Notes: a model not told the origin generated them from the letters alone. A stretch of 64,000 nucleotides of DNA from Micromonospora sp. DSM 45708 (GCF_039566955.1 NZ_CP154796.1:2542001-2606000), one strand, 5' to 3'; positions 53,081-61,267 are shown, counted from the first letter of the stretch. Program-made: numbers and translations.

Positions 53081-53397
53081 GCCGGGTCCGGACGGTGCTG
53101 GCGATGCGGACCCGGGAGGGCTGCGAGGAGCGGTTCGAGGCGGAGTGGCGCACCGCCGCCGAGGAGATCCGCGCGCTTGACGGCTGTCTGCACCAGGACC
53201 TGGTCCGCGACGCCGACGACCCGCGCAGCTATCTGGTGATCAGCGACTGGGCCGATCGGGAGCGGCTGGACGCGTTCGGCCGCAGCGCGCACCGCGACCG
53301 GCTGCTGCGCGTGGTCCGGGAGCTGCGCGAGTCCGCGGAACGGCACACCTACCAGGTCCTGCACAGCGTGACCGGCGAGCCAGAGGAGGCCCGATGA
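53077..53397 (+). CDS. Antibiotic biosynthesis monooxygenase (ABM) domain protein
   Basis: A 106-aa stand-alone ABM protein with a ferredoxin-like βαββαβ pattern (VRTVLAMRTREGCEERFEAE, CLHQDLVRDADDPRSYLVIS, DWADRERLDAFGRSAHRDRLL). These small dimers oxidise polyketide phenols to quinones with oxygen and no cofactor. GTG at 53077 overlaps the FAD hydroxylase gene by 4 bp and its stop overlaps the P450 gene by 4 bp. It is the third ABM unit in this cassette. Confidence 0.85.
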   Translation: MSRVRTVLAMRTREGCEERFEAEWRTAAEEIRALDGCLHQDLVRDADDPRSYLVISDWADRERLDAFGRSAHRDRLLRVVRELRESAERHTYQVLHSVTGEPEEAR

Positions 53398-54620
53398 CCG
53401 AGGATGTGGTACCGGCCGGCGAACTGTACACGGACGCGTTCGCGGCCGATCCCTATCCCACCTTCGCCCGGCTGCGCGCGCAGCGGCCGGTCTGCCCGGT
53501 GGGGTCGCCGCGCTTCGACTCCTGGCTGATCACCCGCTTCGACGACGCGCGCGCGGCGTTGACCGACCCGCGGCTGTCCAAGGACCTCTACGGCCCGGAC
53601 CGGCACTTCCTGCGGATCTTCGGCCCGAACTCGGAGGGGCTGAACCGCAACATGCTCAACTCCGATCCGCCCGAGCACACCCGGCTGCGCCGCGTGGTGT
53701 CGCAGGCGTTCGCGCCGCGGCGGATCGAGGCGCTGCGACCGCGGGTGGCCACCGTCGTCGACGCCCTGATCGACAAGATCGTGCCGCGCGGCGAGGCGGA
53801 CCTGATGCGGGAGTTCGCCATCCCGCTGCCGATGACGGTCATCTGCGAGCTGCTCGGCGTGCCGCCGGCCGACCACGACCGGGTGCTCGACTGGACCCAG
53901 GTCATCCGCACCTCCGGCTCGACCCGCCGGCCGCCGGAGGAGGAACGCGCGGCGGTGCAGCAGGCCCAGGCGCAGCTGCACCACTACCTGACCGACCTGG
54001 TCCGGGACAAGCGCGACGACCCGGCCGACGACATCATCGGCGAGCTGGTGCGGGCCGTCGACCGGGACCGGACGCTGTCCGAGGCGGAGCTGGTGACCAC
54101 CACGTTCCTGCTGCTGTTCGCCGGCCACCAGACCACCGCCGACTTCCTCGGCAACGCGGTGCTGGCCCTGCTCACCCACCCCGAGCAGTGGGAACTGCTG
54201 CGCAGCACGCCGCGCCTGCTGCCCACCGCGATCGAGGAACTGCTGCGGTTCGACGGCCCGCTGCCGGTGGCCAGCCCGCGCGTCGCCACCGAGGACGTCG
54301 AGTACCAGGGGGTACGCATCCCGCGCGGGTCGATCGTCGGGGTGGCGATCAACGCGGCGAACCACGACCCGGCCCACTTCACCGATCCGGACCGGCTCGA
54401 CCTGCGCCGGGTCCGGGGGCCGCACCTCGGCTTCGGCCACGGCGTGCACTACTGCCTGGGCGTCTCACTGGCCCGGATGGAGGCGCTGCTCGCGCTCTCC
54501 GCGCTGCTGCGCCGGCTGCCCGGGTTGCGGCTCGCCGTGCCGCTCGCCGAGGTGCGCCGGCTGCCCGCCGCCTCGCCCTTCCGCGGCCTGCTGGAACTGC
54601 CGGTCACCTTCTCCGCCTAG
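53394..54620 (+). CDS. Cytochrome P450 of the aromatic polyketide cassette
   Basis: A 408-aa P450. Heme loop FGHGVHYCLGVSL, K-helix EELLRF (ExxR), I-helix LLFAGHQTTADF. In the I-helix the usual acidic residue of AGHETT is Gln, a change of the residue that commonly relays protons, though some biosynthetic P450s differ here. ATG at 53394 overlaps the ABM gene (ATGA) and follows GAGGAGG-like sequence. It probably hydroxylates or couples the polyketide product; the electron-transfer partner is not in the window. Confidence 0.93.
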   Translation: MTEDVVPAGELYTDAFAADPYPTFARLRAQRPVCPVGSPRFDSWLITRFDDARAALTDPRLSKDLYGPDRHFLRIFGPNSEGLNRNMLNSDPPEHTRLRRVVSQAFAPRRIEALRPRVATVVDALIDKIVPRGEADLMREFAIPLPMTVICELLGVPPADHDRVLDWTQVIRTSGSTRRPPEEERAAVQQAQAQLHHYLTDLVRDKRDDPADDIIGELVRAVDRDRTLSEAELVTTTFLLLFAGHQTTADFLGNAVLALLTHPEQWELLRSTPRLLPTAIEELLRFDGPLPVASPRVATEDVEYQGVRIPRGSIVGVAINAANHDPAHFTDPDRLDLRRVRGPHLGFGHGVHYCLGVSLARMEALLALSALLRRLPGLRLAVPLAEVRRLPAASPFRGLLELPVTFSA

Positions 54621-54647
54621 CCCGCCCACCCAGCCAAGGAGCACGTC

Positions 54648-55313
54648 ATGGTCTTCCGGAACGTGATCGTCTGCCACATGGTCCCCGGCAGCGACGAGAT
54701 CGTCGGCAACGTCTTCGGTCACTACGACCAGATCACCCGACCGCAGGATCTCGGCGTCATCGGCCGGTACCTGCTGTCGCACCACGACCTGTACCTGCAC
54801 GTGATCGAGCGCGAGCAGGACCCGAGGATCTCCGGGCAGACCCGCGGGCTGCCCGCGTTCCAGAAGATCGCCGAGGAGATCGGCCCGTACGTGACGCCGT
54901 ACCCGCGGTACTGGAAGAACCCGTCGGACTCGGTGGCCAAGGAGTTCTACCACTGGGCGCCGGAGGGGGAGCCGCCGGACGACACCACGCTGACCGTGAT
55001 CGTCGGACGGATCAAGCCGGGCGCCGAGCCGGACGTGGCCCGCGTGTTCGCCGAGTCCGACGCCGGATCGCTCCCGGCCGAGCTGGGCGTCACCGGGCGC
55101 TGGCTCTACTCGATCGACGACGTCTACGTGCACCTGCTGGAGCAGGAGTCCTCGGCGGCCGAGGCCACCCGCGACCAGCACGCCGACACGCCGACGTTCG
55201 ACAAGGTGCGGCGGGAGCTCGGCCCGTACGTCGAGCCGTACCGGCCGGACCTCTGCCACGGCCCGCAGGACCAGGTGGCCACCGTCTTCTACCGCTGGCG
55301 CGCGCAGGACTGA
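54648..55313 (+). CDS. Duplicated TcmI-type polyketide cyclase
   Basis: A 221-aa protein made of two TcmI-family cyclase domains in tandem (about 1-105 and 110-221). Each half has the FYHWAPEG/FYRWRAQD end motif, a long loop with R-x-L-x-S-H/D-D-L/V-Y-x-H, and the P-x-F-x-K-I/V motif (LPAFQKIAEEIGPYV; TPTFDKVRRELGPYV). TcmI closes the last rings of tetracenomycin-type aromatic polyketides. AAGGAG lies 7 bp before the ATG. It ends the cassette; a hairpin follows. The presence of a ring cyclase argues strongly for a type II polyketide substrate. Confidence 0.9.
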   Translation: MVFRNVIVCHMVPGSDEIVGNVFGHYDQITRPQDLGVIGRYLLSHHDLYLHVIEREQDPRISGQTRGLPAFQKIAEEIGPYVTPYPRYWKNPSDSVAKEFYHWAPEGEPPDDTTLTVIVGRIKPGAEPDVARVFAESDAGSLPAELGVTGRWLYSIDDVYVHLLEQESSAAEATRDQHADTPTFDKVRRELGPYVEPYRPDLCHGPQDQVATVFYRWRAQD

Positions 55314-55338
55314 GCCGGCCGGAAACCGCCCTCCGCCG

Positions 55339-55379
55339 CACCCCCGTACGCCAGGCTGGGACCGAGGCGTACGGGGGTG
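55339..55379 (+). terminator. Hairpin between polyketide cassette and DUF1622 gene
   Basis: A 14-bp perfect stem (CACCCCCGTACGCC at 55339-55352 with GGCGTACGGGGGTG at 55366-55379) and 13-nt loop. It can end the cassette transcript. The GGGGG of the second arm is also the only Shine-Dalgarno sequence of the next gene, 6 bp before its GTG. Confidence 0.75.
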
Positions 55380-55383
55380 TCGG

Positions 55384-55755
55384 GTGCCGACCAAGGAGAT
55401 CATTCAGCACATCGGCGCGTTGCTGGACCTGATCGGGGTACTGGTCATCGCGGTGGGCGTCACGGTCGCCACGGTGGTGTTCGCGGTGCGCTGCGGTCGT
55501 ACCCGGCAGGTGGTGGCGCACTACCGGGCGTACCGGCAGGGGGTCGGCCGGGCCATCCTGCTCGGCCTGGAGTTCCTGGTCGGCGGCGACATCATCCGTA
55601 CGGTCGCGGTGTCGCCCACCTTCACCAGCGTGGGCGTGCTGGCCCTGATCGTGGCGGTCCGGACGTTCCTCAGCTTCTCGCTGGAGGTGGAGCTGGACGG
55701 CCGCTGGCCCTGGCAGGGCAAGCTCCCCCGGGCCGGACAGGCGGGCGCCGACTGA
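55384..55755 (+). CDS. DUF1622 membrane protein
   Basis: A 123-aa membrane protein with three predicted helices: LIGVLVIAVGVTVATVVFAV, then ILLGLEFLVGGDIIRTV with the family's conserved G-L-E-x-L-V-G-x-D-I-I motif, and FTSVGVLALIVAVRTFLSFSLEVE. The hydrophilic tail has no motif. Function unknown. The GTG at 55384 is used because no ATG occurs near the conserved start of the domain. Confidence 0.88.
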   Translation: MPTKEIIQHIGALLDLIGVLVIAVGVTVATVVFAVRCGRTRQVVAHYRAYRQGVGRAILLGLEFLVGGDIIRTVAVSPTFTSVGVLALIVAVRTFLSFSLEVELDGRWPWQGKLPRAGQAGAD

Positions 55756-55888
55756 TGGGGCCACGGACACCGCGCCCGGCACGACCCGGAGCACCCGGCC
55801 ACCGGCGACGCGGGCTCGCCGGCTCCCGCTCGCCCCGACCGGGACGTGAGATGTATTGCTGGCCGGCACAGGCACGCAGGTGAGAGGT

Positions 55889-55917
55889 TTGACGTCGACT
55901 CACCGGGTCACTGATAC
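55889..55917 (+). promoter_or_regulatory. Housekeeping-type promoter
   Basis: TTGACG (55889-55894) and TGATAC (55912-55917) are 17 bp apart and 29 bp before the start codon of the small protein gene, whose Shine-Dalgarno sequence GGAAGGGGA lies between. Confidence 0.6.
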
Positions 55918-55945
55918 CGGGAGTGACGACGGAAGGGGAACACCG

Positions 55946-56224
55946 GTGCCCGACACGATCCGGACCAGGTCCAGTCAGGACGCCGTCCTGCCACGCGGCG
56001 TCACCGACCCGTTGCTGTGGCGCAGCGCGTACGACGTCGCCGCCGCGCACCGGCCGGACGCCGGCGGCCGGTGCTCCAGCCTGCTCTGCGCCGGCGTTCC
56101 GGCGCCCTGCGAGCCGCTGACCGTCGCCCGCCGGGCGATGCGCCTGGCCGGGGACGCCAGCCGTCGCGCCGACCACGGCGGGTCGGACGGCCGGCCGGCC
56201 GGGAAGCAGCGGCGGGCCGCCTGA
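55946..56224 (+). CDS. Small hypothetical protein
   Basis: A 92-aa hydrophilic protein (SSQDAVLPRGVTDPLLWRSAYDVAAAH and GRCSSLLCAGVPAPCEPL). It has a possible Cys pair and a basic tail but matches no family I recognise. GTG at 55946 follows GGAAGGGGAA and a good promoter, which makes it a likely real gene. Sequences of this kind, with SAYDVAAAHRP and CPCEPL-like motifs, are common small proteins in Micromonosporaceae; that is an impression and not a database result. Confidence 0.6.
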   Translation: MPDTIRTRSSQDAVLPRGVTDPLLWRSAYDVAAAHRPDAGGRCSSLLCAGVPAPCEPLTVARRAMRLAGDASRRADHGGSDGRPAGKQRRAA

Positions 56225-56275
56225 GCGGCCGGTGGGGCCGGGCGGTTCGAACCCTGGCCGCCCCGCTCCCGTGTC

Positions 56276-56281
56276 TATGAT
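56276..56281 (+). promoter_or_regulatory. Probable -10 element of the pterin/riboflavin-like operon
   Basis: TATGAT lies 39 bp before the start codon of the dehydrogenase gene. No convincing -35 is present 16-18 bp upstream; a small GGGCGG/CCGCCC hairpin lies there instead. Confidence 0.35.
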
Positions 56282-56319
56282 CGACAACTCGGTCGAAGTG
56301 CGGGAGACGAGGAGGATCC

Positions 56320-57297
56320 ATGACCGTCGACGCCCACGCGTTCTGGCTCCGCGCGCCCGGTGAGGGCGAGATCCGGCCGGTCCGCCTCGACCCGCCCGGC
56401 GCCGGTGAGGTGCTGGTCCGCACCCGGTTCACCGGCGTCAGCCGGGGCACCGAGACGCTCGTCTTCACCGGCCGGGTCCCCACCGACCAGCACGCCGCCA
56501 TGCGCGCGCCGTTCCAGGACGGCGACTTCCCGGCGCCGGTCAAGTACGGCTACCTGAACGTCGGCACGGTCGAGGCCGGCCCGGCGGAGCTGCGCGGGCG
56601 GACCGTGTTCTGCCTGTACCCGCACCAGACCGCGTACGTGGTCCCGGCCGGGTCGGTGGTGGTCGTGCCGGACGGCGTGCCGGCGGCCCGTGCGGTGCTG
56701 GCCGGCACCGTGGAGACCGCGGTGAACGCGCTCTGGGACGCCGCGCCGCTGGTCGGCGACCGGGTCACCGTGATCGGCGGGGGAATGGTCGGGTGCAGCG
56801 TGACCGCGCTGCTGGCCCGCTTTCCCGGCGTCCGGGTCGAGCTGGTCGACGCCGACCCGGGAAAGGCCCGGGTCGCCGAGGCGCTCGGTGTCGACTTCGC
56901 CTCGCCCGCCGACGCGACCGGCGAGCGTGACCTGGTGGTGCACGCCAGCGCCAGCGCCGACGGGCTGCAACGCGGCCTGGAGCTGCTCCGCCCGGAGGGC
57001 ACCGTGCTGGAGCTGAGCTGGTACGGCGACCGCCCGGTCACCCTCGCCCTCGGCGGCGCGTTCCACTCCCGACGGCTCGGCATCCGCAGCAGTCAGGTCG
57101 GCACCGTCTCGCCCCGGCGTGCCGACCGCAGCTACGCCGACCGGCTCGCCGTCGCCCTGGACCTGCTGACCGACCCGGCCTTCGACGCGCTGCTCACCGG
57201 CCGGTCCCGGTTCACCGACCTGCCCGACGTGCTGGACCGGCTCGCCTCGGGTGAGCTGCCGGCGCTCTGTCATCTCATCACCTACGGCGAGGAGTGA
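56320..57297 (+). CDS. Zinc-type medium-chain dehydrogenase/reductase
   Basis: A 325-aa MDR-superfamily oxidoreductase. The N-terminal GroES-like domain ([24 protein letters not shown]) has the substrate-side segment [11 protein letters not shown], but the Cys/His/Glu zinc set of alcohol dehydrogenases is not present. The Rossmann fold is [16 protein letters not shown] with VELVDAD binding the cofactor ribose, the Asp pointing to NAD(H). It resembles BchC-like dehydrogenases. AGGAGG precedes the ATG. It overlaps the PTPS-fold gene by 4 bp, as first gene of a seven-gene operon. Substrate unknown. Confidence 0.85.
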   Translation: MTVDAHAFWLRAPGEGEIRPVRLDPPGAGEVLVRTRFTGVSRGTETLVFTGRVPTDQHAAMRAPFQDGDFPAPVKYGYLNVGTVEAGPAELRGRTVFCLYPHQTAYVVPAGSVVVVPDGVPAARAVLAGTVETAVNALWDAAPLVGDRVTVIGGGMVGCSVTALLARFPGVRVELVDADPGKARVAEALGVDFASPADATGERDLVVHASASADGLQRGLELLRPEGTVLELSWYGDRPVTLALGGAFHSRRLGIRSSQVGTVSPRRADRSYADRLAVALDLLTDPAFDALLTGRSRFTDLPDVLDRLASGELPALCHLITYGEE

Positions 57298-57698
57298 ACG
57301 TGTTCAGCGTGACCGTCCGGGACCACATGATGGTCGCCCACAGCTTCCGCGGCGACGTGTTCGGCCCGGCCCAGCGGCTGCACGGCGCGACCTTCGTCGT
57401 CGACGCCACGTTCCGCCGGCCGGAGCTCGACGCCGACGGGATCGTGGTCGACATCGGCCTGGCCACCGAGCAGCTCAGGGCCGTGCTCGGCGAGCTGACC
57501 TACCGCAACCTGGACGACGAGCCGGCCTTCGCCGGGGTGAACACCACCACCGAGGTGCTCGCCCGCACCGTCGCCGACCGGCTCGCCGACGCGGTGCACG
57601 CCGGCCGGCTGGGGGAGGGGGCCCGGGAACTGGCCGGGATCACCGTGACGCTGCACGAGTCGCACGTCGCCTGGGCGAGCTACGAGCGGTCGCTGTGA
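57294..57698 (+). CDS. 6-pyruvoyl-tetrahydropterin synthase (PTPS/QueD)-fold protein with altered active site
   Basis: A 134-aa protein of the PTPS/QueD family by overall pattern: an early His (VAHSF, H16), the RLHG segment, the VVDIG metal-side strand, [15 protein letters not shown], and a late HES. Key residues are replaced. Against QueD the nucleophilic Cys is Ala26, one zinc His (HGH) is Ala32 (RLHGATF, H30 kept), and the His of LDHxxLN is Tyr70 (LTYRNLDD). It should therefore not perform standard PTPS or QueD chemistry and may bind a pterin-like ligand or use a new mechanism. GTG at 57294 overlaps the dehydrogenase gene (GTGA). Fold assignment is good; function is open. Confidence 0.8.
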   Translation: MNVFSVTVRDHMMVAHSFRGDVFGPAQRLHGATFVVDATFRRPELDADGIVVDIGLATEQLRAVLGELTYRNLDDEPAFAGVNTTTEVLARTVADRLADAVHAGRLGEGARELAGITVTLHESHVAWASYERSL

Positions 57699-57702
57699 CC
57701 GG

Positions 57703-58740
57703 ATGACCGCCGTTCACGTGGTGCTGCCGGGCGACATCGACGATCCGGCGAACCCCAGCGGCGGCAACGCCTACGACCGGCACGCCTGCCGGGGGCTGGC
57801 GGCGCTCGGCTGGACCGTGCGTGAGCACCCGGTGCCGGGCCGTTGGCCGCACCCGGGGGACCGGGAGCGGTCCGCGCTGGCCGGGCTGCTCGCCGGGCTG
57901 CCCGGCGGCGCGACAGTGCTGCTCGACGGCCTGGTCGCCTCGACCGTGCCGGACGTGCTCGCCCCGCACGCCGCGCGCCTGCGTCTGGTGGTGCTGGTGC
58001 ACCTGCCGATCGAGGACGAGGCCGAGCGGCGGGCCCTCGACGCGGCGACCGCGGTGGTCGCCACCAGCGAGTGGACCCGCCGGCGGCTGCTCGACCGGTA
58101 CCCGCTCGACCCCGGTCGGGTGACGGTCGCGCCGCCCGGCGTCGACCCGGCGCCGGTCGCCCCCGGCACGCCCGGCGGTGGCCGGTTGCTCTGCGTCGCG
58201 GCGGTCACCCCGGTCAAGGGCCACGACGTGCTGGCCGCCGCGCTCGCCGGGGTCGCCGGGCTGGACTGGACCTGCGACTGGATCGGCCCGCTCGACCGGG
58301 ACCCGGCGTTCGTGGCCCGGCTGCGCCGGCAGCTCACCGGGGCCGGGCTGGCCGACCGGGTCCGCCTGCTCGGCCCGCGCGCCACGACGGAGCTGGCCGG
58401 CGCGTACGCCGCCGCCGATCTGCTGGTCCAGCCCTCCCGGCGGGAGACGTACGGCATGGTGGTGACCGAGGCGCTGGCCCGGGGCGTACCGGTGCTGGCC
58501 AGCGACACCGGCGGCCTGCCGGCCACGCTCGGGTACGCCCCCGGCGGCGACCGGCCCGGCCTGCTGGTGCCACCGGAGGACCCGGGTCCGACCGCCGACG
58601 CGCTGCGCCGCTGGCTCACCGACCCCGGCCTGCGGGACCGGCTGCGCCACGCCGCCCGGCAGCGGCGGGACACCCTCACCGGCTGGCCGGTCACCGTGGA
58701 CCGGCTGGCGACGGCGCTGAAGGAGGCGACCGCGGCATGA
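57703..58740 (+). CDS. Glycosyltransferase family 4 (GT-B)
   Basis: A 345-aa cytoplasmic GT-B transferase. The N-terminal acceptor domain begins VHVVLPGDIDDPANPSGGNAYDRH; the donor domain has VAAVTPVKGHDVLAAAL, LLVQPSRRETYGMVVTEALARGVPVLASDTGGLP, the E(x7)E motif that binds the nucleotide sugar. ATG at 57703 lies 4 bp after the PTPS-fold gene stop codon and its end overlaps the methyltransferase gene. It attaches a sugar to an unknown acceptor, perhaps the pterin-like product or a membrane lipid. Confidence 0.9.
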   Translation: MTAVHVVLPGDIDDPANPSGGNAYDRHACRGLAALGWTVREHPVPGRWPHPGDRERSALAGLLAGLPGGATVLLDGLVASTVPDVLAPHAARLRLVVLVHLPIEDEAERRALDAATAVVATSEWTRRRLLDRYPLDPGRVTVAPPGVDPAPVAPGTPGGGRLLCVAAVTPVKGHDVLAAALAGVAGLDWTCDWIGPLDRDPAFVARLRRQLTGAGLADRVRLLGPRATTELAGAYAAADLLVQPSRRETYGMVVTEALARGVPVLASDTGGLPATLGYAPGGDRPGLLVPPEDPGPTADALRRWLTDPGLRDRLRHAARQRRDTLTGWPVTVDRLATALKEATAA

Positions 58741-59546
58741 CCACCTCACTCCCGCCCGACTTCGCGGACTGGCTGCGACTGCGCGAGCCCGCCGACGCGG
58801 TCGCCCGCTCGGTCGAGCTGGCCGACGCGGCCCGCGACCGGCTGCCCGCCGGACGTCCGCTGGTCGTGCACGACCTGGGCAGCGGCACCGGCTCGATGGC
58901 CCGCTGGCTCGCCCCCCGGCTGCCCGGCCCGCAGCACTGGGTGCTGCACGAACGTGACGCGCACCTGCTGGCGCTGGCCACCGGCGGCGGGCTCACCGCC
59001 GCCGACGGCGCAGCGGTCACGGTGACCACCCGTGGCTCGGACATCACCCGGCTGACCCGCGCCGACCTGGCCGACGCCCACCTGGTCACCGCGTCGGCGC
59101 TGCTGGACATGCTCACCGCCGAGGAGATCGACCGGATGGCGGACGCCTGCGCCGGTCGGCCGACGCTGTTCGCGCTCACCGTGTCCGGCCGCGCGGAGTT
59201 CACCCCGGCGGATCCGCTCGACGCCGAGCTGGCCGACGCGTTCAACGCCCACCAGCGACGGACCGTCGACGGGCGGGCCCTGCTCGGGCCGGACGCGGTG
59301 GACGCCACCGTGGCCGCGTTCGAACGGCGCGGCGTCGAGGTGACGGTGCGGTCCACCCCGTGGCGGCTCGGGCCGGAGCAGGCCGCGCTGACCGCCGAGT
59401 GGCTGACCGGTTGGGTGGACGCGGCCGTCGAGGAACGCCCGCATCTGATCGGCCCCGCGCGGACGTATACCGAGTGGCGGCTCGCCGAGGCCGCCGCCGG
59501 CCGGGTCGAGGTGGCGCTGCACCACGCCGACCTGCTCGCCGGCTGA
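58737..59546 (+). CDS. SAM-dependent methyltransferase
   Basis: A 269-aa class I methyltransferase. Motif I is VVHDLGSGTGSMARWLA, the next acidic residue lies in LHERDAHLLALA, and the region GSDITRL and HLVTASALLDML form the central sheet. The C-terminal part (AEWLTGWVDAAVEERPHL, YTEWRLAEAAAGR) is of the type seen in small-molecule methyltransferases. ATG at 58737 overlaps the glycosyltransferase gene by 4 bp (ATGA). Target unknown; the operon context suggests a pterin-like or glycosylated intermediate. Confidence 0.87.
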   Translation: MTTSLPPDFADWLRLREPADAVARSVELADAARDRLPAGRPLVVHDLGSGTGSMARWLAPRLPGPQHWVLHERDAHLLALATGGGLTAADGAAVTVTTRGSDITRLTRADLADAHLVTASALLDMLTAEEIDRMADACAGRPTLFALTVSGRAEFTPADPLDAELADAFNAHQRRTVDGRALLGPDAVDATVAAFERRGVEVTVRSTPWRLGPEQAALTAEWLTGWVDAAVEERPHLIGPARTYTEWRLAEAAAGRVEVALHHADLLAG

Positions 59547-59597
59547 ACCGAACGGCCCGCCGACACGTGACATCCGGTGGGAACGAGGGAGGACCGT

Positions 59598-60572
59598 TTG
59601 TCACATGTCGCCGTCGCCGCGCCCGTACCGGTCCGGCCGCGCCCGGCCCGGGTGCGCTGGGCCTGGACCCGCCGGGCCTGGTTGCGGCCGGCCGCCGGGC
59701 TGGCCGTGCTCGCCGCGCTGGTCGCCTTCGTGGGCACCGGCCCGTTCCTGGCCGGGCTGCGGCTGATCGACGCGCCGGCGCTCGCCGCCGCGCTCGGCAT
59801 CGGCGTGGTCACCACCGTGAGCGGCGCCTGGCGCTGGTCGCTGGTGGCCGGCGGGCTGGGCGTACGGCTGCCGATGCGCGCCGCGGTGGCGCACTGCTAC
59901 CGGGCGATCTTCCTCAACTCCACCCTGCCCGGCGGCGTGCTCGGCGACGTGCACCGGGCGGTCCGGCACGGCCGGGACGCCGGGGACGTGGCCCGGGGGG
60001 TCCGCGCGGTGGTCTGGGAGCGCGCCGCCGGCCAGGTGGTGCAGGTGGTCATCGCGGTGGGGGTGCTGGCCGCGTTCCCGTCCCCGGTCCGCCGGTACCT
60101 GCCGGCGCTGGCCGCCGTCGGGGTGGTGACCGCGGTGGCGCTGGTGCTGGCGGCCCGCGCGGTGCCCCGCTCGGGGGCGTCCCGCGTCGCCCGGGCGGCG
60201 CGTACCGCGCTGGCCGACGTGCGCTCCGGGCTGCTGGCGCCGCGGACCTGGGCCGGTGTGGTGATCGCCTCGACCGTGGTGTTCGCCGGCCACCTGGCCA
60301 CGTTCGTGGTGGCGGCCCGCACCGCGGGGGCCGACGCGCCGCTGTCCCGCCTGCTGCCGCTGACCCTGCTCGCGTTGCTGGCCATGGCCCTGCCGCTCAA
60401 CGTGGGCGGTTTCGGTCCGCGTGAGGGCGTCGCCGCCTGGGCGTTCGCGGCGGCCGGCCTGACCGCCGCGCAGGGCGTGGCCACCGGCACCGTCTACGGC
60501 GCGCTGGTGCTGGTGGCCAGCCTCCCCGGTGCCGTGGTGCTGCTACTGCGCCCGACCGGCAACTGTCGGTGA
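59598..60572 (+). CDS. LPG-synthase-like (UPF0104/AglD) membrane protein
   Basis: A 324-aa protein with seven to eight membrane helices, of the lysylphosphatidylglycerol synthase transmembrane family (flippase-like domain without the aminoacyl-transferase domain). Family motifs: TTVSGAWRWSLVAGGLG, CYRAIFLNSTLPGGVLGDVHRAVRHG, VVWERAAGQVVQV and LPLNVGGFGPREG. TTG at 59598 is chosen because GAGGGAGG lies 5 bp upstream; GTG at 59577 lacks such a site. Such proteins help move or modify lipid-linked molecules. Its place in this operon suggests that the final product is membrane-associated. Confidence 0.87.
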   Translation: MSHVAVAAPVPVRPRPARVRWAWTRRAWLRPAAGLAVLAALVAFVGTGPFLAGLRLIDAPALAAALGIGVVTTVSGAWRWSLVAGGLGVRLPMRAAVAHCYRAIFLNSTLPGGVLGDVHRAVRHGRDAGDVARGVRAVVWERAAGQVVQVVIAVGVLAAFPSPVRRYLPALAAVGVVTAVALVLAARAVPRSGASRVARAARTALADVRSGLLAPRTWAGVVIASTVVFAGHLATFVVAARTAGADAPLSRLLPLTLLALLAMALPLNVGGFGPREGVAAWAFAAAGLTAAQGVATGTVYGALVLVASLPGAVVLLLRPTGNCR

Positions 60573-60637
60573 TCCCGCCTACGGTGAGGTGCGAGGTTGC
60601 GTCGTCGGTCAGCCCGGCGACCGGACGGAGGAGAACC

Positions 60638-61267
60638 ATGGACGAAACCCTGCCCAGCGCGACGGTCCGGACCCGGGTCACGGTCCCGCTTCGGTTCCCC
60701 GACGGATACGCCACCACCGCCCTGGTGCACACGTTCCACGGCCTGGTGGACGGCCGGGAGCACCTGGCGTTCGGGCTCGGCGGGTACGCCGAGGCCGACC
60801 CGCCGCTGGTCCGCCCGCACAGCGAGTGCCTGACCGGTGACGTGTTCGGCAGCCAGCGCTGCGACTGCGGCCCGCAGTTGCGCGAGGCGGTCGAGCGCAT
60901 CGCCGAGGCCGGTGGCTACCTGCTCTACCTGCGTCAGGAGGGGCGGGGCATCGGCCTGTACGCCAAGCTCGACGCGTACGCCCTCCAGGACGACGGCCTG
61001 GACACGTACGAGGCGAACCTGGCGCTCGGTCGCGGCGCCGACGAGCGGGACTACACGGTGGCCGCGCAGATGCTCGCCGCGCTGGGCGTGGACCGGGTGG
61101 CCCTGCTGAGCAACAACCCGGACAAGGCGGCACAGCTCGACGGGCTGGGCGTCGCGGTGGCCGACCGGGTGGTCACCGGCGTGCACCTGTCCCCGGCGAA
61201 CGCCGACTACCTGGCGGCCAAGGTCACCCGCGCCGACCACGCCCTCGACCTGCCGTTCGTGCCGTGA
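60638..61267 (+). CDS. ribA: GTP cyclohydrolase II
   Basis: A 209-aa stand-alone GTP cyclohydrolase II without a RibB domain. Zinc cysteines are C64, C75 and C77 (HSECLTGDVFGSQRCDCG); the catalytic segment LYLRQEGRGIGLYAKLDAYALQD contains Tyr114, equivalent to E. coli Tyr105, so ring opening with formate release is expected. SNNPDKAAQL is the phosphate-side motif. ACGGAGGAGAA precedes the ATG. It overlaps the reductase gene by 4 bp. Streptomyces has several GCH II paralogues, one of which makes the formylated product; the Tyr here argues for the normal product. The rest of the riboflavin operon (ribE, ribH, ribB) is absent, so a role outside riboflavin is likely. Confidence 0.92.
   Translation: MDETLPSATVRTRVTVPLRFPDGYATTALVHTFHGLVDGREHLAFGLGGYAEADPPLVRPHSECLTGDVFGSQRCDCGPQLREAVERIAEAGGYLLYLRQEGRGIGLYAKLDAYALQDDGLDTYEANLALGRGADERDYTVAAQMLAALGVDRVALLSNNPDKAAQLDGLGVAVADRVVTGVHLSPANADYLAAKVTRADHALDLPFVP

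Noticed and set aside
56237..56263. Possible tRNA TψC arm (GGTTCGAACCC)
   Set aside because: No acceptor stem, D arm or anticodon arm can be drawn around it; it forms only a short GGGCGG/CCGCCC hairpin.
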